A stretch of 64,000 nucleotides of DNA, from assembly GCA_013152085.1 (NCBI GenBank), contig JAADHC010000025.1, positions 45,097-109,096 of the forward strand, read 5' to 3'. The DNA is from Chlorobiota bacterium. GTDB taxonomy: Bacteria; Bacteroidota; Bacteroidia; Bacteroidales; VadinHA17. This document shows positions 55,989 to 64,000 of the stretch, in pieces (positions within the stretch are counted from its first letter, which is position 1; the number at the start of each line of letters is the position of its first letter). The translations under genes and the position numbers were made by a program. The notes below the pieces were generated by a model that was given only the letters and a program-made list of their open reading frames with translations, was not told where the DNA came from and ran no database searches.

Positions 55989-57425
55989 ATGGCAGAAAAG
56001 GATATGAAGAAATGTCTGGATCATCCTGTTTTCAGGGTAATATCAGATATTGTTACCAGAAGGGACGTTTCCGCCTATGTGATCGGTGGTTTTGTCAGAG
56101 ATTGTATCCTTGGCAGAGATCATTCAATACAGGATATAGATATCCTTATTGTCGGAAAAGGGATTGAGATCGCCAGGGAAGTTGCATCATCTCTGATACC
56201 CAAACCAAAAGTCAGCATATTCAAACGTTTTGGTACAGCAATGTTCCGGTATGGTGATATGGAAATTGATTTTGTCGGAGCACGAAAAGAATCGTACAGT
56301 CCCGACTCGAGGAAACCGGCCGTTGAAGAAGGAACCCTGGAAGATGACCAGCGACGGCGTGATTTTACGGTTAATGCTATGGCAATCAGTCTTAAAAGAG
56401 AATCTTATGGTGCATTTATAGACCCTTTTAACGGCCTCAAAGATCTGCAGGACAGGATCTTGCGCACACCACTGGATCCTGATGTGACTTTCTCGGATGA
56501 TCCGCTGCGAATGATGCGTGCCATCCGTTTTGCTACCGAACTGGATTTTCAACTCTCTACCGAAGTGGAAGAAGGAATCCGGAAAAACCGAGACAGGATC
56601 AGTATTGTCAGTATGGAAAGAATCACAACCGAACTCAATAAAATAATGATGGCAGACACTCCGTCGAGAGGATTCCTTCTCATGGATAAAACCGGGTTAC
56701 TGGCAATTATACTGCCTGAGGTTTATACACTCAAGGGTGTGGAGACACGCGAGGGAAAATCTCATAAAGATGTATTTCTTCATACACTGCAGGTCCTTGA
56801 TAATATTAGCCGGAAATCTGATAATCTCTGGCTCCGGTGGGCAGCACTTCTGCATGACATAGCCAAACCTGCAACTAAGAAATTTATGCCGGATCATGGC
56901 TGGACCTTTCACGGACATGAATTCCTGGGTTCCAGAATGGTTCCCCGTATTTTCAGGAATCTGAAACTTCCGCTTCATGAAAGAACAAATTATGTTAGCA
57001 AACTGGTAGCCCTGCATCTGAGACCCATTGCCCTTGTTACCGAACAAATTACCGATTCCGCCCTGCGCCGTTTGATCTTCGATGCCGGGGATGACCTTGA
57101 AGATCTCATGACCCTGTGCGAAGCTGATATCACTTCCAGGAATCCCGGAAAAGTCAGAAAACATCTCAATAATTTTAAGTTTGTCAGACTGAAGCTAAAA
57201 GAAATAGAAGACAAAGATGCCATTCGCAATTTTCAGCCCCCGGTCAGCGGGGAAGAGATTATGAAAATTTTTGGTATTCCTCCGTCAAAGACCGTCGGAA
57301 TCATTAAGGAAGCAATCAAAGATGCTATTCTTGACGGGAAAATACACAACTCGCGTGAAGAAGCACTTCGCCTGATGTATAAACTTGGTGAAGAAATAGG
57401 ACTAAAACCTGCAGATCAGAAATAA
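55989..57425 (+). CDS. CCA tRNA nucleotidyltransferase / poly(A) polymerase family with HD domain
   Basis: VIGGFVRDCILGRDHSIQDIDILIVGKG, DDQRRRDFTVNAMAISL, DPDVTFSDDPLRMMRAIRFATEL, HD motif LLHDIAKPATKK. Confidence 0.94.
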   Translation: MAEKDMKKCLDHPVFRVISDIVTRRDVSAYVIGGFVRDCILGRDHSIQDIDILIVGKGIEIAREVASSLIPKPKVSIFKRFGTAMFRYGDMEIDFVGARKESYSPDSRKPAVEEGTLEDDQRRRDFTVNAMAISLKRESYGAFIDPFNGLKDLQDRILRTPLDPDVTFSDDPLRMMRAIRFATELDFQLSTEVEEGIRKNRDRISIVSMERITTELNKIMMADTPSRGFLLMDKTGLLAIILPEVYTLKGVETREGKSHKDVFLHTLQVLDNISRKSDNLWLRWAALLHDIAKPATKKFMPDHGWTFHGHEFLGSRMVPRIFRNLKLPLHERTNYVSKLVALHLRPIALVTEQITDSALRRLIFDAGDDLEDLMTLCEADITSRNPGKVRKHLNNFKFVRLKLKEIEDKDAIRNFQPPVSGEEIMKIFGIPPSKTVGIIKEAIKDAILDGKIHNSREEALRLMYKLGEEIGLKPADQK

Positions 57426-57469
57426 TTATATATTATTATATGTATTATATTATGTATATTAATATATAT

Positions 57470-58483
57470 TTATTTTATCTTGATCAATATCGGCAGGTGG
57501 TCGCTAAACCCTCCTGTATAAGTAAAACCCCTAAACGTCCGGTAAGGAATCTTCCGGTCATCGCCGGTAAGTAAAAAATCCGGCCTGAAGATTTCCGGAT
57601 ATCCTGTAACGACCCCATATGCATTCCCTGAGACAGTTAAATTTCTGCTGACAAGAAACTGATCGAATAACCACCAGCGATCATTATAGAATAATGTTCC
57701 TTCACCCTTTAAGTGAGACGATGTCATAAGGTTAACAAGCGAACCGGAAATCTTTTCAATACTGCTATTTACCGGATGTCCGATCATTTGGATGCTTTGA
57801 TCATCCGGTTCATCGTTAAAATCACCCATAACAATAACTTTCGCTCCGGGCTGATTTTCTATCAGGGTATCCAGAACATAATGGATTGTCCGGGCGGCGG
57901 CAATGCGTAATTCTTCTGTTTCCAGGTATCCGGAGGTTCTGGATGGCCAGTGGTTGACAAAAAGATGGAGCGGCAGTGTTCCCCCGACCAGCACATCTGC
58001 ATAAAGGATATCCCGCGTTGGCCTGTAATCTTTCGGTAAGGTTACAGAAACCGGGAAAGCCGTCAGAATTTCCACTTCCGAAGGGTTAAACAACAGCGCA
58101 ACATCTATCCCCCGCTTGTCTGGTGAATCGAAATGAACAAAGCGGTAACCGAACTTTGAAAACGGTGTCTCCGCTACAAGATAATGCAAAACGTATTCGT
58201 TTTCCACTTCGGCAAGGCCGATCATTTCCGGCGGGGTCCAGTCTCCGGCTGCCATGAATACTTTATACAAGTGATTCGCTTTTTGTATAAATCTTGTCCG
58301 TGTCCAGTGTCTCTCTCCGTCAGGTGTAAATTCTTCATCAAGGGTCAGACTGTCATCATAGGGATCGAAAAAATTCTCGGTATTATAAAACAGTATTCGG
58401 ACCGGTTTGTCTGTCCGGGCGGAAAGAAACTCCGGCAGGCTGATCAGAAGAAAAACTGCGGGTAATAAGAATTTTACACACAT
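57470..58483 (-). CDS. Endonuclease/exonuclease/phosphatase family protein, secreted
   Basis: Signal peptide; VRILFYNTENFFDPYDDSLT, MIGLAEVENEYVL, VIVMGDFNDEPDDQSI, SDHLPILIKIK. Confidence 0.92.
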   Translation of the reverse strand: MCVKFLLPAVFLLISLPEFLSARTDKPVRILFYNTENFFDPYDDSLTLDEEFTPDGERHWTRTRFIQKANHLYKVFMAAGDWTPPEMIGLAEVENEYVLHYLVAETPFSKFGYRFVHFDSPDKRGIDVALLFNPSEVEILTAFPVSVTLPKDYRPTRDILYADVLVGGTLPLHLFVNHWPSRTSGYLETEELRIAAARTIHYVLDTLIENQPGAKVIVMGDFNDEPDDQSIQMIGHPVNSSIEKISGSLVNLMTSSHLKGEGTLFYNDRWWLFDQFLVSRNLTVSGNAYGVVTGYPEIFRPDFLLTGDDRKIPYRTFRGFTYTGGFSDHLPILIKIK

Positions 58484-59985
58484 TATTTCAGCAATGTAAT
58501 AGTATCTGTCCGTTCAAAGGCTCCCAGATCCGGCGCTGCATCACCGGTTCTGGAATTCCCGTCCAGATCCAGAGGCCAGGCATTTCCAAAAACCGGAGAA
58601 CCTCTGTCAATGATAAAGGCCAGAGAATCCGGGTGAAAATCATAATCCTGAGGGTTGATAAAACCGGGATCATAATTTGCAAAAACTTCACGGAAACGGC
58701 TTGTATCAGACAAATCATATCCATCCTTAACTTTCAGGAGACAATGGTCAAAGGTATAGTTATACTCCGCGGAGGGATCTGATGAGCGTTCCATTTCCTG
58801 ATCCTTGTTCCCATAAATAATAACGTTCCCAAAATCCGCCCGGACCAGATCACCGACAATTAATGCCGTATCATCAATATTATAATAATTGGTTAAAAGC
58901 AGGGCGGGGGTTGTCCGGTTTGACCATGCCCAGTAATTGGCCAGGGTACAATGATAAAAGGTATAATCTCCTCCGGTGGTAAGCACCAAATTATAAAAAC
59001 CACAATCTGCAATCAGCAGATTTCCACCCCTGATGGTCGCACCGATAGTGGATATTCCGGCAAAATTCATATGCATAATCACCGTATTACTAATCACAAG
59101 ATCAGGAGGAGGATCGTTACTATAAAGGTTTCCCAAATGGATACCATAAATCCCATTTTTGATTACAGCATGTTCAATCCGGTTATTTTTACTTCCATTA
59201 AGGAGATAGATCCCCCCCCATTGTCCGGGGATATCCTCATACATCTGTTCAAGACGGTCTCCTGAAAACTGTACCGGAGCATCATATGTACCCAATACTT
59301 CCAGGGTTCCACTAACGTAAACGGTCGAGTTATTATGCAGATAAACCCGTGTCCCCGGCAAAATAGTCAGCGTCTGTAATGTATCAACAAGCATGGAATG
59401 AACGATCAAATAGGGTTTATCATCATTCCATGTCTGGGTAGCAATAATTTCCCCGTCCAGCAGATGAACATCCTGTCCCCAGGCAACAAGATCGATGTCC
59501 TGCCGGTTTCCATTGATTTCAAAGGTTACCGAGTCATGAATATAAACAGGATTATTGTTGTTTTGAGGATCAATGGTTACCTCCACAAAAATATACAGGC
59601 TGTCACCTGCAAGGAGGTCGAGGTCACTAAAATGGGTGCCAGGTTCACCGTCAATATTTAACCTGAAAAATGACTGGTTTCCACCAGCCAGATCAATAGA
59701 TGAGATTTTAAGCGGACTTGAGTAAGGATTATGCACCGTAAAGGATTGTGTTGTGCTCCCAAGTGTTGTAAATATGGTATCAAAAAAAAGAGTATCAACC
59801 GAAAACTTCAACATCGCGTCTGGATCATTGAAATAGAGATCTTTTCTGCAGGACCCCAAGAAAGTTATGGTCAGGAAGGATACCGGTAATATTATAGCTG
59901 TTGTAAAAATAAGGAAAAGCCCTTTAGCCCTGTTATCACTTTTCTGAAACATTTCTTTGTTTGAAGAGGGTGATATTTTATACAT
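58483..59985 (-). CDS. Lipoprotein with right-handed parallel beta-helix-like repeat region
   Basis: Lipobox-like FLGSCRKD; repeats LTILPGTRVYLHNNSTVYVSGTLEVLGTYDAPVQFSGDR...NRIEHAVIKNGIYGIHLG. Start may be Met at 59952. Confidence 0.75.
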   Translation of the reverse strand: MYKISPSSNKEMFQKSDNRAKGLFLIFTTAIILPVSFLTITFLGSCRKDLYFNDPDAMLKFSVDTLFFDTIFTTLGSTTQSFTVHNPYSSPLKISSIDLAGGNQSFFRLNIDGEPGTHFSDLDLLAGDSLYIFVEVTIDPQNNNNPVYIHDSVTFEINGNRQDIDLVAWGQDVHLLDGEIIATQTWNDDKPYLIVHSMLVDTLQTLTILPGTRVYLHNNSTVYVSGTLEVLGTYDAPVQFSGDRLEQMYEDIPGQWGGIYLLNGSKNNRIEHAVIKNGIYGIHLGNLYSNDPPPDLVISNTVIMHMNFAGISTIGATIRGGNLLIADCGFYNLVLTTGGDYTFYHCTLANYWAWSNRTTPALLLTNYYNIDDTALIVGDLVRADFGNVIIYGNKDQEMERSSDPSAEYNYTFDHCLLKVKDGYDLSDTSRFREVFANYDPGFINPQDYDFHPDSLAFIIDRGSPVFGNAWPLDLDGNSRTGDAAPDLGAFERTDTITLLK

Positions 59986-60065
59986 TTGTTCTATTGGAAA
60001 CCGGTATTTTTATGACAGATAATCATTCCCCTGCATAATGAATCAAACTTATAAAAAAAAGCAAT

Positions 60066-61712
60066 ATGAAGAAGTTACAACGCTCCGCAATGCTTATACC
60101 CATTGTGGCATTATTTATAATCAGCTGTCAGAATAACATAAAAAAAGCAGATCTTATTGTTTACGGGGGAACAATCTTTACCATAGATTCAAGTTTTTCC
60201 AAGGTGGAAGCTATGGCCGTTAAAGATGGGAAAATCCTTGCTGTCGGTGCAACGAAAGATATTATGAGCAAATATAAAACAGAAAACAAACTGGACCTCC
60301 GGGGAAAATATGTTTATCCGGGTTTTATAGATGCGCACTGCCATTTTGTTGGATATGGACGCTCTTTGCAATGGGCAGATTTGGTAGGCACGAAATCTTT
60401 CGAAGAAGTAGTGAAGGTTTTGAAAAAGCATCAAAAAGAATTTCCACACGAATGGGTTTTGGGCCGCGGCTGGGATCAGAATGACTGGCAGGATAAACAT
60501 TTTCCCGACCGCCGTCTGCTTGATAAGGCTTTCCCTGATCAACCTGTTCTGATTATCCGCGTGGACGGTCACGGCGCTGTTGCAAACAGGAAAGCCCTTG
60601 AAATTGCCGGAATTACATCCCTGACAGCAGTTTCAGGCGGAGACATCAGGAAAGAAAACGGACGGATCACCGGTGTACTTATTGACAACGCTATTGACCT
60701 GGTCAGAAGATATGTACCCGAACCCGGCAGAGATGAGACGATCCAATCCCTGCTTACTGCTGAAAAAAACTGTTTTGCTGTCGGATTGACAACGGTCAGC
60801 GATGCCGGGCTGGGGTATGAAACACTGAAACTTATTGACAGTTTGCAACAGAATAATAAACTGAAAATACAGATGTATGCTATGTTATCCCCTTCTGAGG
60901 AAAACCTGTCCGGATTTATGACCAAGGGTATTTACCGTACAGATAAATTGCATATCTGCTCGATAAAACTCTTTGCTGACGGAGCTCTTGGTTCCCGTGG
61001 GGCATGCCTGTTTAAACCTTATACCGATGATCCGGGTAACCGTGGATTCCTTGTAACTACGCCTGAGCATTTAACCGCTATTTGTAAACGGGCCTATGAA
61101 GCAGGATACCAGATTAACACGCATTGTATCGGTGATTCAGCGAACCACCTGATACTGAATATATATGCATCATTCCTGAAAGGGAACAATGATCGCCGCT
61201 GGCGTATTGAACATGCTCAGGTAGTTGCACCCGGTGATTTTCATATGTTTGGAGATTTTTCTATCATTCCTTCTGTACAAACCACACACGCAACCTCTGA
61301 CATGTACTGGGCAGAAGACCGCCTGGGAGCCGAAAGAATAAAAGGGGCATACGCCTATCATGATCTGATGGAACAAAACGGATGGATTCCCAATGGCAGT
61401 GACTTCCCGGTAGAGGATATTAATCCGCTGCTGGGCTTTTATGCCGGGATATTCCGGCAGGATACTTCAGGATATCCTCCCGAAGGATTCCAGACTGAAA
61501 ATGCGCTGACCCGGGAAGAGGCATTACGTGCCATGACCATTTGGGCTGCCAAAGCAGACTTTGAAGAAGATTTAAAAGGGAGCCTGGAATCCGGGAAACA
61601 AGCAGATTTCGTGATTCTGGATGAGAATCTCATGGAAATACCCAAAGAGATTATCCCACGGATCAGGGTTCAGGCAACATACATTCAAGGGGAAAAAGTT
61701 TTCCCTGAGTAA
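60066..61712 (+). CDS. Amidohydrolase (YtcJ-like metal-dependent hydrolase), lipoprotein-like
   Basis: ADLIVYGGTIFTIDSSFSKVEAMAVKDGKILAVG, VYPGFIDAHCHFVGYG, NTHCIGDSANHLIL, RIEHAQVV, PNGSDFPVEDINPLLGFYAG. Confidence 0.93.
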   Translation: MKKLQRSAMLIPIVALFIISCQNNIKKADLIVYGGTIFTIDSSFSKVEAMAVKDGKILAVGATKDIMSKYKTENKLDLRGKYVYPGFIDAHCHFVGYGRSLQWADLVGTKSFEEVVKVLKKHQKEFPHEWVLGRGWDQNDWQDKHFPDRRLLDKAFPDQPVLIIRVDGHGAVANRKALEIAGITSLTAVSGGDIRKENGRITGVLIDNAIDLVRRYVPEPGRDETIQSLLTAEKNCFAVGLTTVSDAGLGYETLKLIDSLQQNNKLKIQMYAMLSPSEENLSGFMTKGIYRTDKLHICSIKLFADGALGSRGACLFKPYTDDPGNRGFLVTTPEHLTAICKRAYEAGYQINTHCIGDSANHLILNIYASFLKGNNDRRWRIEHAQVVAPGDFHMFGDFSIIPSVQTTHATSDMYWAEDRLGAERIKGAYAYHDLMEQNGWIPNGSDFPVEDINPLLGFYAGIFRQDTSGYPPEGFQTENALTREEALRAMTIWAAKADFEEDLKGSLESGKQADFVILDENLMEIPKEIIPRIRVQATYIQGEKVFPE

Positions 61713-61728
61713 GTTACTTAAGATAAAA

Positions 61729-63810
61729 TCATTTGTTCTCTTTTTTCTCTTCAAGTAAATGTGGCTTAAACGTAGGCTCCTTCCCTGCCATTTTCAGAAA
61801 TACATCAAGGGGCACTACCTCAAATGTTCTCCCCAGCCGGGTAAATATCTGATTTACCTTATTAATATTGTTCCACTGACGTACATGAATAAGAAGATAA
61901 TAAGGCCTTTGCGGATTTAACCGTGCCAAAGATCGGATATCTGCTTCAGCGTCATCCACGGAGCGTTCCGGATCCAGATAGTAGTCATAGGAGACCAATG
62001 ATCTTCCACCCTGATTATCAAAAGAATAAGCCGGGGCATAACCATTCACAAAACCCAGGCAACCGGGCATACGTTTATAATAGGTATCAACCACTTTTTT
62101 TGTAAGTTCCGTATTTCCTTCAATGGTTGCACCCTCAGAATAATCCATGATCTCAAAAACATTCAGGTCCAGATTTTTCATCAGCAGGTAGGCTGAATCA
62201 ATAAGTGCCGGTAAATACTTATAAGGAACGGCTTTGGGATAAATATATCCGGGACCTGATAAAGAACCTATAAAGTAATCCTTTCCGGTAGCTTCAGAAT
62301 AGAAATATTCCAGCATTGCCGGTGCCAGCCAGTACCAGTTCATCGTAACTTCCCATGCGTAGGGGAGTGTCCCCCTGCCCGGCTGGTTCCAGGCACCCAG
62401 GCCAAGACAATCGGTTTGAACAAAAGAAATATAAACCTTTTTCTCCGGCTTTCTTTTCAGTGCCTTTTCGGGACTATGATTGTTGACAAAATGATACCCG
62501 GGTGAAACCGGGATATGGTGCATAAAGCTCATATTCGGAAGTGTATGCAATCCTTCAACACGAAGTCCGAATGATGAAGCAAGTTTGACGTGATCACGCT
62601 CTTTATCTTTCTTATAAGTATGCCATCCAAAGACAAGACCGAAGGGATGTTGTCCCTGCATAATTTTTTTTGACATAAGATATTCTGCCGTATCCGACGG
62701 ATCCGTGGATAAATTCGTGAAGAAAGTACGGTTCATTATTCCCCAGTCGGCAATACCTGGTTTCATTTCCTCACCGGATTCACCCCCCAGCCAGACAATC
62801 ATATCTTTATTGCACATTGAGTCATATTCTTCATAAACTTTTTTAAAAATTTCCGCATCGTCAAGCCCCTGAAATACACCTCTGAAGTCCTCTTTCTCTT
62901 CCAGCCCGGCTGATTTTGCGAAAGGTATCAAATCCTCTGATATTACAACAGCATCTTTCAATCCTGCTACGGTTAACGCAGCATCCAATGAAACAGGCTT
63001 GTCCGTATCCCAAACGATATAACCGTGAATCTCCTTACGAAAAGTATCCATCAAATCCTCCAGTGAAGTCATTGTAGTAAAGGAAAAATCTTTTTTCTCC
63101 TGTAAAAAGTTATAGATATCACTTGTAAACCGATAATCCCAGTTGTCAGGGTAAATAAAGTATAGCCTCGGACCCTGGCGATTAACCAATCCCTGTAAAC
63201 TTAAAAGGAGTACCTGAATATCCAGGGATTCTTTCACTTTCCAGTTATCAGATAAATAAACAATATATGCTTCCCGGTAGCCATCTCGCTTAAAGACATA
63301 CTTATATCTCTTATTACCAAATATTTCCGGAATATCTACAGTAAACTCCAACTGATTACCATCAAAAGTTAACACCAAACGATTTGTCTCATGTATACTT
63401 CTTGATCCCTGTGAACCCTGAACACTGTAAATTCTCTCCAACAGAATAACATTCCGATCTTTTATTATTTTATATTTTCCTGTAATCTGCTGATCCCCTA
63501 ACACTTTTATGCCTAAGAATACATTGTAGGGAAAGACTCTTGACGACGATAACCATTTTACGGTTTGATCTGCATAAATTATCTGAATGGTATCTTTGAA
63601 TAATCGTGAACCCTTCCCCCAGGTAAAATGCATTTCTGTTTTTTCATGATCAGTAAGTATATCCAGCGTTACTTTACCAAATAACGGGATTGGTTCACTT
63701 TTCCCTTCTATTAATTTCCATTTTCCGGAAAATAAAGATAAATCCACAGCGAAAACCTGAGGAATAATAAATAATCCTATAAACATAAGGAACCAGCGAG
63801 AAATCTTCAT
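61729..63810 (-). CDS. GxGYxYP-domain putative glycoside hydrolase-like protein with N-terminal extension
   Basis: GSLSGPGYIYPKAVP matches GxGYxYP; QVLLLSLQGLVNRQGPRLYFIYPDNWDYRF typical of this family; signal peptide. Confidence 0.82.
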   Translation of the reverse strand: MKISRWFLMFIGLFIIPQVFAVDLSLFSGKWKLIEGKSEPIPLFGKVTLDILTDHEKTEMHFTWGKGSRLFKDTIQIIYADQTVKWLSSSRVFPYNVFLGIKVLGDQQITGKYKIIKDRNVILLERIYSVQGSQGSRSIHETNRLVLTFDGNQLEFTVDIPEIFGNKRYKYVFKRDGYREAYIVYLSDNWKVKESLDIQVLLLSLQGLVNRQGPRLYFIYPDNWDYRFTSDIYNFLQEKKDFSFTTMTSLEDLMDTFRKEIHGYIVWDTDKPVSLDAALTVAGLKDAVVISEDLIPFAKSAGLEEKEDFRGVFQGLDDAEIFKKVYEEYDSMCNKDMIVWLGGESGEEMKPGIADWGIMNRTFFTNLSTDPSDTAEYLMSKKIMQGQHPFGLVFGWHTYKKDKERDHVKLASSFGLRVEGLHTLPNMSFMHHIPVSPGYHFVNNHSPEKALKRKPEKKVYISFVQTDCLGLGAWNQPGRGTLPYAWEVTMNWYWLAPAMLEYFYSEATGKDYFIGSLSGPGYIYPKAVPYKYLPALIDSAYLLMKNLDLNVFEIMDYSEGATIEGNTELTKKVVDTYYKRMPGCLGFVNGYAPAYSFDNQGGRSLVSYDYYLDPERSVDDAEADIRSLARLNPQRPYYLLIHVRQWNNINKVNQIFTRLGRTFEVVPLDVFLKMAGKEPTFKPHLLEEKKENK

Positions 63811-63909
63811 AAGAATAGTGATTTGTAAGTAAGGTTACCAACAAAAATAATAAGTTATATGAATTATAAGGTATTTGATAAACCGTATCTGCCGAATAAG
63901 AAGCAAGAA

Positions 63910-64000
63910 TTAATATCTGTTAATCCAGCGGTATCTGCGGGCGTTGTCACCGAACTTGGCGATAAAAGTCAGCTCATGAGAACCGAAGGTTACCCTGCGA
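63910..64000 (-). CDS. C-terminal end of an unidentified CDS truncated by window end
   Basis: Minus-strand frame reads RRVTFGSHELTFIAKFGDNARRYRWINRY-stop with coding-like composition; upstream part lies beyond 64000. Confidence 0.4.
   Translation of the reverse strand, partial: RRVTFGSHELTFIAKFGDNARRYRWINRY

Noticed and set aside
63859-64000. Plus-strand open frame starting MNYKVFDKPYLPNKKQEL at the window end
   Set aside because: The minus frame ending at 63910 looks more protein-like; the two cannot both be real and data end at 64000.
1-64000. Prophage, integrative element or defence island
   Set aside because: No integrase, transposase, terminase, restriction, Cas or abortive-infection type genes recognised; content is mostly chromosomal core functions.

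Overview
The window is one contiguous, gene-dense chromosomal segment of a Bacteroidota bacterium. Evidence for the lineage: T9SS type A and type B (gliding-motility-like) C-terminal sorting domains, SusD-like lipoproteins, TAnnTTTG -7 promoter elements, an Rsh-Fur-PurA gene cluster, and DUF4831/DUF1987-type proteins. About 46 protein genes are supported, plus one tRNA-Met(CAT), one clear TPP riboswitch upstream of a TonB-dependent receptor, and several intrinsic terminators. Most of the window is housekeeping or metabolic: rsh, fur, purA, ribBA, fmt, cdd, panB, dnaK, xseA/xseB, aspA, trxA, a CCA-adding-type enzyme, nnr. I saw no CRISPR array, rRNA, transposase, integrase, prophage module or recognisable defence island. 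The most interesting items are: (1) a signalling/surface locus at 11.1-19.7 kb, with a beta-propeller/SpoIIE phosphatase followed by two tandem SusD-like lipoproteins without a SusC, then a nine-heme T9SS-targeted cytochrome with an internal duplication; (2) an aspartase fused to an N-terminal cyclic-nucleotide-binding-like domain whose phosphate-contacting Arg appears replaced; (3) two paralogous TPR histidine kinases between xseA and xseB; (4) the TPP riboswitch-TonB receptor unit, with no other thiamine gene nearby; (5) a structured, non-coding ~380 bp interval at 52.5-52.9 kb. No fully convincing new system is demonstrated from sequence alone.
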